Shown: positions 53,815 through 64,000 of the stretch, piece by piece
Numbering within the stretch: position 1 is the first letter of the stretch
Layout of the letters: every line of letters starts with the position of its first letter
NCBI RefSeq assembly: GCF_018991925.1
Contig: NW_024736071.1
Location: 9,567,231 to 9,631,230 of the forward strand
From: Homarus americanus
Taxonomy: Eukaryota > Arthropoda > Malacostraca > Decapoda > Nephropidae
Direction: 5' to 3'
DNA: 64,000 nucleotides
The notes under the pieces: generated by a model
Told to the model about the DNA's origin: nothing
What the model saw: only the letters and a program-made list of their open reading frames with translations
Database searches by the model: none
Program-made: the position numbers and the translations under genes

Positions 53815-54097
53815 AACACACCCACAAAACACATGCAAATGAATAATAATGGGAAAAATCCTCCCACAAACAATCAGAAACAAATTTATTAAGAATGTGA
53901 GTCTACCCTAAAGTCTACTCCGTGATTTATTAATAACAAAGCATTGTCCTAAGGGCTAAAACATAAAGGGAATATACATTTCTTTGCACACAAGTAAAAA
54001 TGTACCCCCCCCCCCTTCTTAGCAAATGTTATTCGCGGATTTGGCGATTTGCAACCATTTTGAGAACCTAACCCCTGCGAATTTGAAGGACATGCTG
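53577..54097 (+). mobile_element. Tig14 non-autonomous element
   Basis: TA then cagtacgcccggataattca at the left; gcgaatttgaaggacatgctg then TA at the right (subterminal gttattcgcggatttggcg). At 521 bp it contains a TG microsatellite. A second, interrupted copy ends at 58217. Confidence 0.78.
53765..53812 (+). repeat. (TG)n microsatellite
   Basis: About 46 bp of TG repeats after a tatgtatgta lead-in, inside Tig14. Confidence 0.96.
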
Positions 54098-54099
54098 TA

Positions 54100-54580
54100 T
54101 ATACACGTACACCATTTGCATTTACATACATTAACATACTGTAATAAAAAACATTGTATCATTACCAGAATGAGTGCAATATTATTCTTACAAGCCACAA
54201 TTGAGAACTGTTATGTTTCCCACCTCCTCGGGCACCTGTGTCCCACGCGCTGACATCTTAGTTACATGGGCCGAAGATGATCTTTGCTCTGTTTTGGAAA
54301 TGCTTCTTAGTCCCAGAACCCCCATATTTTGTCTGAACCTTCTGAAATCTGGATTTTCTGGGTCCAGATCTTTGAGGGCTTACTGCATATACAGTATCTT
54401 CAGTTATTTAAAAATTTATGTGAAATCATAAAACTGATTTTGTGCAAGTTTAATTATGACCATTAGTTTGGAAATAATTGACATGATTTATTTTTTGTAC
54501 AAAATGGAAATTTTCAGCCAATTCTAAAAAGAATATTTCTTTAATTTTTTTCACTATGTGATTGAAATTTTTACCATGTA
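54100..54580. other. Intronic DNA with a possible outer TIR at about 54355-54385
   Basis: ggtccagatctttgagggct followed by tactgcatatacagta is the inverse of acctcaaagatctggacta at about 51977, so the two could be ends of an old element enclosing Tig13 and Tig14. The match is about 20 bp only. Confidence 0.4.
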
Positions 54581-55052
54581 CAGTGGTCCCTCGGTTAACG
54601 AACGGTTCGGTTAAAGAATTATCTTCCGTAAGAATCTTCAATTCGGTTAACGAACAAAGATTTGATTAACGAAATCCTTACGACAACATGTTTGGCTTGC
54701 GCATCGGCTGGTAGGCTAGTCCGCCAATACAGTACAGGGTAATTGGTTCTAGGCTTACATTTGTTTCCATTGGAGTAAATATCAAGAAGGTGGCACTCTT
54801 TAATATTTTTGCAAGTTTTATATTAAAATTATTAGTCATTTTAACATTTATTTAACATACGTATTTGATAATATATGCAGTACAGGGAACTAGTTTTTGG
54901 TGGGCCCATCAGCCACTTCACTCACCCACCAAGGCATCTGTTTAACTCTCTGTACAGAGGAGGAAACATCTTGCTTGTGGGTTTCTTGAACACAGAGAAT
55001 TTTTACATTTTTACAGTACAATTATTGGTTATTCTGAAATTTATTTAACATA
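54581..55052 (-). mobile_element. Tig5 fragment (right half, inverted), cut by another Tig5
   Basis: Begins with CAGTGGTCCCTCGGTTAACG after TA (54579-54580) and follows the right half of Tig5 in reverse up to gaaatttatttaaca, where the next Tig5 (55053) is inserted at TA. The other half does not resume after 55916. Confidence 0.85.
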
Positions 55053-55916
55053 CAGTGGTCCCTCGGGTAACGAACACAATTCGTTCCAGAAGATCGTTCG
55101 TTAACCGAAAATTTCGTTAACCAAAACCATTGTTTCAATGGGATTTGGGGTAATTGGTTCCAGCTCACCGAAAATTACATACAAAGTAAAAATAAATGCA
55201 GTAAAGTACACTTACTTTGAGGTGTGTATGTAGAAGGCTCCTGGTTGCTGATGATGATGATGGGAATTAGAAGTGGGGGTGGAGGAGAAGGGAGAAGAGA
55301 AGGCAGCGGGGTGAAGAGAAATCACCCCAAGCTTCATGCCGCCATTTCACCCAAAAAATTTTAAGTTTACTTGGTGCAATTCAAGATTATTTTCTTTAAA
55401 TCAACACTGCACTGCACTATATATTGTCAATATGTAAAATAAATTTCAGAATGACCAATAATTGTTCTGTAAAAATATAAAAATAGTTTATGTTCAAGAG
55501 AGTCTCAAGCAAGATGCTTCCTCCACTGAGCAGACACACAAACTGAAGCCATTCTGGGTGAGTTAAGTGGCTGTTTGGAGTGCTAAAAACTAGTTCCCTG
55601 TATTTCAATTATGTTAAATAATTGTTAAAATGACTAAAAATTTTAATATAAGACTTGGATAATTATTGAATGGTACAACCTTCTTGATATTTACTCAAAT
55701 GGTAACGAATTTAAGCCCAAAAACCGATTACTGTATTGGCAGACTAATACTCCAGCTGGTGAGCAGGCGAAAGCAGGCGAAATCATGTTGACACGATTTC
55801 GTAAGGATTTCGTTAACCGAATTTTTGTTCGTTAATCGAGTTGAAGATTCTTATGGAAGGTAATTCGTTAACCAAAATTTCGTTAACCGAGGCGTTCGTT
55901 AACCGAGGGATCACTG
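55053..55916 (+). mobile_element. Tig5 non-autonomous element
   Basis: 864 bp with complete TIRs and TA flanks (55051-55052, 55917-55918). Same interior as 30672-31524. Confidence 0.93.
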
Positions 55917-56404
55917 TATTAAACTTTAATGCAATTATTCATCAGATTACCTAGAAAAAGTCCTGCATATTATACAAATGCATTCTGCAGCTTCAGATTT
56001 ACAGTCGCGCTAATTATGATTTATAATGAATGTGTCATTAAGCATAGAAGATACTCGTTGTAGTCAACAGTGTGAAGAATCGATTATATTCGTCTGGAAC
56101 CCCAGTTATGAATCATTCTGCAGCAATGCCATATATTTCTCAAAATAATACTATTCCCACATTTTACACATTATCACTAATGAAGTTATAAACCATTCAA
56201 TAAATGTATTGTTAGCAATCTCCAATCATATATCTTACAAAAACTAGCCATTGAAAACATATGTCAACTTTTCCTCATACAATGGTACCAGATCACCTGC
56301 CTCATGTATGAACTTCTTCTGTTATAACAAAGCAAGTTGACTTGAGGGTAGACTCACATTTTTAATATGTTTTGTTGTCTTGTTTCTCATTATTTGAGAG
56401 AGGA

Positions 56405-56447
56405 TTTTCCCATTATTATTTATTTGTGTGTTGTGTGTGTGTGTGTG

Positions 56448-56503
<56 letters not shown>
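56405..56503. repeat. (TG)n/(CA)n microsatellite
   Basis: tgtgtgtgtgtgtg passes through ccc into about 54 bp of CA, forming a small inverted repeat of the two runs. Confidence 0.95.
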
Positions 56504-56507
<4 letters not shown>

Positions 56508-56885
56508 GTATATACAATACAGGTAAAAGAAATAATTGTCCTAAGGGCAAACACAAAGGGAATACAGTAAGTCCTCGTTTATCGTTGCCCCTGACAACGT
56601 TGTTTCGTTATAACGTCGCTACTCTTTAGATACCCTTGATTCGGACAACGTCCCGCCGATTCGGTACAACGTCGTCACGGACTATTTTGTACGGTGCATC
56701 ACCCTCTCTCACCCAGTCAGAGCAGGAGGAAGAGCCACCCTCTGGGCCTCAATGACTCGCCACCCTCCTCCTCTCCACTACCCACCACACACTCGCTCCA
56801 CCTCAGCCTATCAGTGAGTACAATACAAAATGATTTAGTTTATTTATCTTTTTGGATGTATAATTGTAAGATGTAGACATTATTA

Positions 56886-57027
56886 TGTTGGCGCTACCTG
56901 GCAACCTCTGGTAGTAGAGAGTCTGCGGCGTCAGTTGCCGCCTGTCAGGCTTGTAGCTCGGATCTCTACATTAAAGTTCTCAGCCGCTACACGGTGTTTC
57001 TCCTTCCCTTCAAGAAAACACCTTACA
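56886..57027 (+). mobile_element. Possible short solo LTR
   Basis: tgttggcgctacctggcaac opens and cttcaagaaaacaccttaca closes a 142-bp GC-richer segment that starts TG and ends CA, with attaaagt near the middle as a possible polyadenylation signal. No clear target duplication is seen, so this is tentative. Confidence 0.35.
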
Positions 57028-57037
57028 ATAATATATA

Positions 57038-57905
57038 CAGTGGTCCCTCGGTTAACGAGCGCCTCGGTTAACGAGCGCCTCGGTTAACGAGATTTCGGTT
57101 AACGAATTACCTTCCATAAGATTCTTAACTTCGGTTAACGAGCAATCCCTCGATTAACGAGTTTCTTACGAGCCGATCTCCACATGTTTTCGCTTGCATT
57201 TGGCGGTCCACCAGCTGTAGTATTAGTCCGCCAATACAGTAATCGGTTCTAGGGCTTATATTCCTTACCATTTTAGTAATTATCAAGAAGTTTACAGTAT
57301 TCAATAATTTTAAAAGTTTAATATTAAATATTTTAGTAATTTTAACAATTATTGAACATAATTGAAGGAAAAGAAACTAGTTTCTGGCAATCCATCCAGC
57401 CTGGCAACACACCAAACAGGCGTTAGTCTCTCTCTCTTTTCAGTGGAGGTAACATCTTGCTTGAGACTCTCTTCATCCAAACGCTTTTTTTCTGTGTTTC
57501 CAAGAAAGTTATTGGTCATTTTGATATTTATTTTACATATTGACAATATATAATGTAGTGCAGTGTTGATTTAAAGAAAATAATCTTGAATTACACCAAG
57601 AGAACTAAAATTTTATGGGTGAAATGGCACCATGGGGTGACTCCTCTTCCACCCCAATGCCTTCTCTTCTCCCTTCTCCTCCACCCCCATTCTAATTCCC
57701 ATCATCATCATCATCCAGGAGCCTTCTACATACACACCTCAAAGTAAGTGTACGTTTCTACCCTTTTTGTTGAACTTAGGCAATTATCGGTGAGCTGGAA
57801 CCAATTACCCAAAAACCCATTGAAACAATGGTTTCGGTTAACGAGTTTTTCGGTTAACAAGCAACCTTCTAGAACGGATTGTGCTCGTTAACCGAGGGAC
57901 CACTG
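57038..57905 (-). mobile_element. Tig5 non-autonomous element, inverted
   Basis: 868 bp with Tig5 TIRs and TA flanks (57036-57037, 57906-57907), inserted in Tig15. The left end carries a small duplication of gcgcctcggttaacga. Confidence 0.93.
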
Positions 57906-58219
57906 TACTATTTTCTACAAAAATTCCATTTAATTTATGTATATGTATTGTATTTTATGGGGCAAAGGGAAGCTGGGGAACGTAACTCCTGTATTTTACC
58001 TATTTCTTATGGGGAGAATTGATTCAGTTAACGTTATTTCTGTTAATGTCATGGTTTTCAGGAACGGAACCACGACGTTAAGCGAGGCTTTACTGTATAC
58101 ATTTCTTTGCACACAAGTAAATATATACCTTCCCTTGGTCAGCAAATGTTGTTCACGGATTTGGCTATTCGTGGCCATTTTGAGAACCTAACCCCCGCAA
58201 ATTTTAAGGGCGTGCTGTA

Positions 58220-58906
58220 CGTGTGTGCTATTATTTTATATCAATGGCTAACGTAAACTCTTACAAAGAGCTTGATAAGATGAAACATGTATCTTCAAAA
58301 TTCACACACACAAAAAATCACAGATTTTCAAAGGTTATACCAATACCAGTATTGATTTATGCTTTGTATTTATAAAACTCTATCATTGACACTTAAGGTA
58401 TATTTGTTTAAAGGACTGGAATTTTTCTGAAAGTCCTTTTGCTGTACAACAATTTGCAGTAAACAACAAGTGTAAAATAAAATTGTGCTAATTTTCAAAA
58501 ATAATATTTTTCATACTTGACCCAATTCATTTTAAGGATTTGCCATTATATACAGTACCTTCTAAATCAACATATTGTCTTCAGAACTTGCAAGTTTTTT
58601 TATTTGTTTAAACTGTTTACATTTGTGTCTTTCTTCACATTTTCTTAATTCTTCTTCACTGGATGAGCCAATCCTCATAAGCAGAGATATTTTCATGTTA
58701 TTGCTGAAAATTGGTAACAGTTTCATTTATGGGACAAACACAAATGTATAACATGCCAAGAGTACCAAGGGTTGAATTACATTTGAAGTTATCAAGTTAA
58801 TAATCAATACCTGTTTGCAAAGGAACATTCTCCGGGCAACATACACCCTCAAATATAAAAATATAACAAAAAAGAATAAATTATGAGAACAGAACATTGT
58901 ACTTGC
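58220..58906. other. Intronic DNA, nothing recognised
   Basis: AT-rich intron sequence next to the exon at 58907. No feature is seen. Confidence 0.5.
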
Positions 58907-58997
58907 CTTGGTCAACTAGAGGAGTGAGGCCATCTCCACAGTCTCTCTTTACAGTGCGCATGTGCAAGTCATCTTTACTCTGGGGCTTATACTTGGC
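58907..58997 (-). CDS. TSC2: Tuberin exon with a GC splice donor
   Basis: A 91-bp exon. The acceptor is ttttatctgtag then GCCAAGTA; it enters in phase 0 and reads AKYKPQSKDDLHMRTVKRD then CGDGLTPLVDQ. The donor is CCAAG then gcaagt, the consensus of GC-AG introns. This gives phase 1 and joins to EIEVLN of the next exon. The only nearby GT donor (CAAGGCAA then gtacaa) would lead to an early stop. The sequence itself is not a strongly conserved tuberin segment; assignment rests on splice signals and phase. Confidence 0.75.
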
Positions 58998-59357
58998 CTA
59001 CAGATAAAAAAAATTTTGATATGAGAAGCCACATCATCGTAAACAGTAATATTAGTAGATAAATATAAAAGCCTAGACAAGACAGAGAACACAAATTATA
59101 GTAATGATATGTAAGTAAACCGTATAATTTCATAAGAGTCAACGTAGACGGCAATGGACAGAAAATCCATGGAAATGAAAGTTCATGATGCTTGGGTACT
59201 CATGTCTTCAGCTGTAGGAAGTTGACACTACAGTGAAACTACAGCATCTAACAGATACTGCATCTAATGGTCTTAGGTGTGGCCACCACAGGTATTAGGG
59301 TACAGTAATCATTCCTTTTAACAGAATTCCTTTTAGTGGAATGAATATATGCCAGTA

Positions 59358-60196
59358 CAGTGGTCCCTCGGTTAACGAACACAATCCGTTCCAGCAGGTT
59401 GTTCGTTAACTGAAAAATTCGTTAACCGAAACCATTGTTTCAGTGGGTTTTTGGGTAATTGGTTCCAGCTCACCGAAAATTGCCTAAATTCAACAAAAAT
59501 GGTAGAAAAGTTCACTTACTTTGAGGTGTGTATGTAGAAGGCTCCTGGATGATGATGATGATGGGAATTAGAATGGTGGTGGAGGAGAAGGAAGAAGAGA
59601 AGGCATTGGGGTGGAAGAGAAGTCGCACCATTTCACCCATAAAATTTTAGTTCTCTTGGTGTATTTCAAGATTATTTTCTTTAAATCAACACTGCACTGC
59701 ATTATATATTGTCAATATGTAAAATATATTTCAAAATGACCAATAATTTGCTTGGAAACAGAAAAAAAGCGTTTAGTTGAAGAGAGTCTCAAGCAAGATG
59801 TTACCTCCAGTGAAAACAGAGAGAGACTAACGCCTGTTTGCTGTGTTAAGAGGCTGGATGCCGCGCATTAAACTAGTCACTTTACCTTCAATTAGGTTCA
59901 ATAATTGTTAAAATGACTAAAAAATTGAATATTAAACTTTTAAAATTATTGAATAGTATAAGCCTCTTGATATTTACTAAAATAGTAAGGAATTTAAGCC
60001 CTAGAACCGATTAATGTATTGGTGGACTAATACTAAAGCTGGTTGACCGGCCAGTGCAAGCGAAAACATGTTGAGGTCGGTTCGTAAGAAATTCGTTAAC
60101 CGAATTTAAGAATCTTATGGGAGGCAGTTCGTTAACCGAAATTTCGTTAACCGAGGCGTTCATTAACCGAGGCGTTCGTTAACCGAGGGACCACTG
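59358..60196 (+). mobile_element. Tig5 non-autonomous element
   Basis: 839 bp with Tig5 TIRs and TA flanks (59356-59357, 60197-60198). It lies 360 bp upstream of the 91-bp exon, in opposite orientation to the Tig5 at 57038 on its other side. Confidence 0.93.
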
Positions 60197-60289
60197 TACA
60201 GGCAATGACCGTTATAAAATGGATAAATATGCGCTCTCAGTTTTTTGATGAAAAACAATTAACACCTTTTACCACTATGCAATGACTAA

Positions 60290-60432
60290 AGATCTAAAAA
60301 TAGCGTCTCGAGCCGGACACTCACCGCGTATATGATGAAAAAATCCGTGTTAAGTGAAAGTTCAGCTCTGGCGAGGCACCGCGTATATGATAAAACGCGC
60401 TAAGTGAAACCGCGTTAGGCGGGGTAATACTG
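60290..60432 (-). mobile_element. Tig1 solo A end
   Basis: ctaaaaatagcgtctcgagc to ggcggggtaatactg matches the A end of Tig1 (5632-5771). No B end is nearby. Confidence 0.85.
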
Positions 60433-60451
60433 TATATACAGTATATATATA

Positions 60452-60815
60452 CAGTGGGGTATGCTATAACGAACGGATCCTACTACGAATATTCCTATAA
60501 TGAACGGTTTTACCTATAAAATTGAGAATGCTATAACGAACGAAACTCTACAACGAACATTTAAAAAAAAAAAATTTTTTTTTTTTTTTTTTACTAATTT
60601 ATTGTTTTTTATTACAAGTATTAATGATATTCTTTATTTCAGGGGTTTCGATGCATATTTATGCACTTTTTTACAATTTTTACAATTTTATATTATATTT
60701 TTCAGTGTTAAGTGGTTGTATTTGGGGGCCTGGAACGGATTAATCCTATAACGAACGAATGCTATAACGAACAAGGTTCTAGAACCAATTAGATTCGTTA
60801 TAGCATACCCCACTG
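60452..60815 (+). mobile_element. Tig2 miniature derivative
   Basis: 364 bp with intact Tig2 ends and TA flanks (60450-60451, 60816-60817). Almost all coding sequence is gone; the junction is a poly(A)-poly(T) stretch (about 60562-60591). Confidence 0.93.
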
Positions 60816-60816
60816 T

Positions 60817-62194
60817 ACATATATATACAACAAAATATATGTACAAAAAATAAATGTTAAATGAATTATTTATGGTGCATTAGGGTACTGGTCACTTCAG
60901 ACACAAAGACGGGCTATAAATAGCCTTCTTTATCTCCCCTCCACCTCACCCTGAGCCAGAGGGAAGGGTGGTGGTAAATAACATTTGTTTGCTTATTTTC
61001 CATTTACTTGAAATAGATTTACCGAATTATTTGTTTATTTATTTAAAAGTCATTTACTGAATATTCTATGTAAAAAATAAATTTTAAATTAATTATTTAT
61101 AGGAGATAAGTATTATGATCAGTAAATACATGGTATTACTGGCCACTTCAGACACAAAGACGGGACAAAAATAGCCCATCTCCCCCTCTTCTTACAGCTG
61201 CCAATGGGAAGGTTCTTGGTAATTAAATTTGATGTTTATTTTCATTGTCTAATTTATCATGTATCAAAGTAATATTACTAAAAATTGTGTAGGTAGTAGG
61301 CAGCTACCAAACAGGTAGATACTACCGCCTGGGAAGATATTGGAAGCATAATGTGTTGTCTAATGGTTGACCCTGCTGCCATATGGCATCACGAAAATTG
61401 TGACCAAGTCCCAGGTTCAGCGCTGACCTGACTTTCTGCCTCATTTACACCCAATTGCAGTTTGAATTGTTCCTCTAACTTTGACAACACAACATACATA
61501 TAGTATATTATTTCTCACTTTTGATCTTTTTTTTACTTTTTGTATTTATTTTTAGTTACTTAAAATAAGGCCAATTCACTTCAAGTAATGGCATCAAATG
61601 TTACCAGCTGGTGTAGTGTAAACACTAGTGACGTCACTTAAGCGTCTGTATTTAACTGTCAGTAGTTTCAAGAATTAATGCAGTCATTTACTGAATATTC
61701 CTTGTAAAAAAATAAATTTTAAATTAATTATTTATAGGAGATAAGTATTATTATCAGTAAATATACCGATATGCATTACTGACCACCTCCACGGCTAAAA
61801 ATAGCCCAATCTCGCGGTCACTTTCCCTTTCTTGTCTCCTCACTGGCAAATGGGGGGTGGGGGGCGTGGGGAGGGGTGTGTGATGATAGCTGTGTTTATT
61901 ACAGGGGTATAATTCTCTTTTATGGTATGTTAGACAGGTTTATAATACATTTTTATTATTTTAATATACCGGTAATCTTAATTTGAATCCAGCTTGCCAA
62001 ACGTAAGTTTCAGTATAAAATAATTAGTGGTAAGACCTTGTGAGTGGCTTACGATGTTTCCATCACCACTCTTGACACACTAAACCACAATATCTAAGAG
62101 GTAAGAATTTTATACTTGGTGGTTTAGACGACCCCCTAACTTTGGGCAGATTTTTTTAATGTTCAAATTCCGTCTTATAAGCCGAGATATACGG
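60817..62194 (+). mobile_element. Tir7 element lacking its left part
   Basis: Matches the Tir7 copies from just after their internal TA tract to the right TIR (taagccgagatatacgg, then TA). The left third is missing; the Tig2 element occupies the junction. Contains a G-rich run at 61852-61874. Confidence 0.87.
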
Positions 62195-62449
62195 TACTTA
62201 AACACATAATTATTATTTTTAATTAATAAAAATAATTATTGTACACATAAAAGCTTGATTTAAAACTACTGTACTGATGATGATAACCTGAGATGATTAA
62301 CATCCATATGGCAGATACCCAACACTTCACAGGTAGCTAAGCAGTAACCATTTCTGAACTCTTACAAGCATTACAATCTAGTAATGCCATACCTGCAACA
62401 TTTATTTTTAAATCTACAAATACCTGATACAAATGAAGATTTACAGAGA

Positions 62450-62829
62450 ACTTTCTTTTCACGCCTGCATCTGTTAACATCGCTGGCTGCATTGTAGCCA
62501 GGTTAGGCTTGTTACTGTAACCATCAAGCTTGTGGGCCAAACTGGGAGGTGTTTTGGTTGTCTTTCAACTCGCATTTTCAGGTATATATACATAACTTTG
62601 TTAACTTATTTTTACTCAGTTACATGCACATACCACCCTACATACATATTGTGAAAAAAGAAAAGAAATAATTGTCCGAAGAGCAAGCACATAAAGGGAA
62701 TATACATTTCTTTGCACTAGAGTTAGCTGGCTCAGGGGGAAGAGGGAGGAGGATGCAGCATGTGGGAGGGGAGCGTTGAGGGAATTAGTGGAGGTAGCTG
62801 GTCTCCAGTGCTATGGTGAAGCAGGGAGT
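62450..62829 (+). mobile_element. Tigger relic, inverse copy of 52761-53170
   Basis: Shared phrases in inverse order: ttgtagccaggttaggcttg, gttgtctttcaactcgcat, atatacatttctttgca, and ctggtctccagtgctatgg. It has no complete frame. The Tig3 end at 62831 follows directly. Confidence 0.65.
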
Positions 62830-62830
62830 A

Positions 62831-63503
62831 CAGGTTGTACCTCTCTAGTCCGGCATTCTGTGGTCCGGAAACTCCCGTTGTCCGGAACGATTTTAGTTTG
62901 TCCAATAGGTAGATAGGCAGCTTTTTTTTTTTTTTTTTTTTTTTTATTTTTTTTTTTACTTATCTATTATTATTACACGAGTATCAAATTCTTGCCCCTC
63001 AGGCCCCAATGTGGGTCAGTGACCTATGCCTGGGTGGGCTAATCCCCGAAAAAAAACAAAAAACAAAGCCGCGGGAAATTAAGGTTTGTTTACACCCGGC
63101 AGTTCAGCTGCTCTCTCTCTCTCTCTCTGCTTGTCTATACAGAGTACAACATTTAACCCTTCAATATATATGAGCAGTAAGTAAGTGTTGCTTTCATATT
63201 CTTATGTAGAGTAATGACGATATGTTTTCACATGTGCGCACTTATATACGAGCAGTCTCACTTTTTTTTTACCATTAATTGTTAGCTACTTATATTGTTC
63301 CATTTATTAACATTAAATAACATTACAGGTACTTCAAACAACTATACTACTTTTCTTACATTAATTTTACTACAGCTACAATCAGGGTCTTATTTTCTTC
63401 AGTTTTATATGTAGAGCCAATCAGTCACTGGATTTGTAAGCTTTAACAAAACAATGCCGGGAGCCGTCTCGTCTTCTCGTGTGTTTTAATATTCCACGTA
63501 TTA
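62831..63503 (-). mobile_element. Tig3 fragment interrupted by another Tig3
   Basis: The TIR follows TA (62829-62830). The sequence matches the inverse of the right half of 39669-41135, with long poly(T) (62922-62958) and a CT run. It stops at attccacgtatta, where the next Tig3 begins; the empty sequence attccacgtattattaata is seen at 18190-18210. Confidence 0.9.
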
Positions 63504-64000
63504 CAGGTTGTACCTCTCTAGTCCGGCAACCTCGGGACCTGACCGGTGCCGGACCATGGAAATTCACCCTTTTCCTGGATAGATAGTGACTTGTGCTTAT
63601 GCCTGGAAGCACTAGCACCACTTTCTCTGCATCATGGTCTCTTTGAAGACATATTGAAGGGTTAAATGTCATATAGTAGCTTCTCAAATTTCGCGAGTTT
63701 TTAATTCTTAACGTATTTTATTGGAACACACAAAAAAATAAATAAATAAAAATTTTGACGGCGGAAACTTGAATTTCGATGGGTTTGAACGGCCCGCCAA
63801 CGTGCAGACGACGTGCATAATCGTGTAAACAGCGTCATTTCTTTTATGTACAAAAGATTCATTGTTGTTTATTACTGAATGTGCAAAATGAGCAATAGAA
63901 TTCATTAATAATACGTAGAATATTAAAACACACGAGGAAATGACACAGCATTGTTTTCGTTGATTACAAAACCAGTGACTGACTGGTTCTACATATAAAA
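63504..64000 (+). mobile_element. Tig3 element, left part, continues past the window
   Basis: CAGGTTGTACCTCTCTAGTC after TA (63502-63503), matching the left half of 39669-41135 up to the window end. Compared with the other copies it lacks about 26 bp near 63880. Confidence 0.9.

Larger units (their letters stand above)
56565..58095 (+). mobile_element. Tig15 element nested in Tig14, itself interrupted
   Basis: cagtaagtcctcgtttatcg at the left and ttaagcgaggctttactg at the right. The flanks read gggaaTA and TAtacatttc; the Tig14 at 53577 reads gggaatatacatttc without insertion near 53972. The interior holds a short LTR-like segment and a complete Tig5. Confidence 0.85.
56280..58217 (+). mobile_element. 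Tig14 copy, interrupted
   Basis: The right end aattttaagggcgtgctg, with the subterminal gttcacggatttggctattc, matches Tig14 at 54097. The left part (about 56340-56562) matches its interior, partly inverted around the CA tract. Tig15 is inserted at 56565-58095. The left TIR was not found. Confidence 0.7.

Noticed and set aside
53660..56629. Cys-Val and His-Thr repeat frames
   Set aside because: Translation of TG/CA microsatellites.

Overview
The window is animal nuclear DNA, very AT-rich and crowded with DNA transposons. It holds long (TA)n tracts and at least a dozen pogo/Tigger-like terminal-inverted-repeat (TIR) families. Spliced exons on the minus strand encode an arthropod-like tuberin. 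The repeat style suggests a large crustacean (perhaps decapod) genome, but this is inference; only the tuberin exons place it firmly as a metazoan.

Host gene. Eight exons on the minus strand (58997-58907, 51109-50888, 42349-42165, 38997-38784, 33435-33225, 20130-20037, 14306-14086, 8028-7797) join in one continuous reading frame. They encode the middle and the start of the RapGAP domain of tuberin (TSC2), the GTPase-activating subunit of the TSC complex that restrains Rheb and mTORC1. The 5' exons lie beyond position 64000 and the 3' exons before position 1. Coding DNA is only about 1.5 kb of roughly 51 kb; the introns (3-13 kb) are mostly transposon nests. One intron uses a GC-AG boundary.

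Mobile DNA. Family labels are mine, Tig1 to Tig15, by TIR sequence. Most insert at TA. Tig1 has an apparently intact transposase (3413-5317). Tig2 has one nearly full copy with a stop and a frameshift (8898-11146) and three internally deleted copies. Tig5 is a roughly 850-bp non-autonomous family with four clean copies and several fragments. Other families keep only scraps of psq/CENP-B-type DNA-binding domains. There are also fragments of a LINE, a Ty3/gypsy element, an intron-containing Tc1-like transposase pseudogene, a hAT-like non-autonomous element and a tRNA-type SINE.

Layout. 1-5771: three Tigger elements placed end to end between TA tracts. 5900-7800: Tig3 fragment, SINE, first exon. 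8472-13760: Tig2 nested in Tig4, then Tir7, Tig8 and a LINE piece. 15498-19025: Tir7 inside Tig3. 20868-31524: the densest nest, made of Tig1 and Tig5 copies carrying hairpin-forming internal units. 31794-43153: scattered Tig6, Tig9, Tig10, Tig11 and four exons. 44056-50760: a chimeric block of Tigger, LINE, gypsy and Tc1 relics. 51978-58217: nested small Tiggers. 59358-64000: Tig5, Tig2, Tir7 and Tig3 again.

Most striking: (1) an internal palindromic module of about 240 bp, often in tandem, that is shared by four unrelated TIR families; (2) several insertions whose exact empty site can be read from a sister copy in the same window; (3) PCNA-binding (PIP-box) motifs at the C-terminus of separate transposase families; (4) a short intact frame encoding only a transposase DNA-binding domain.
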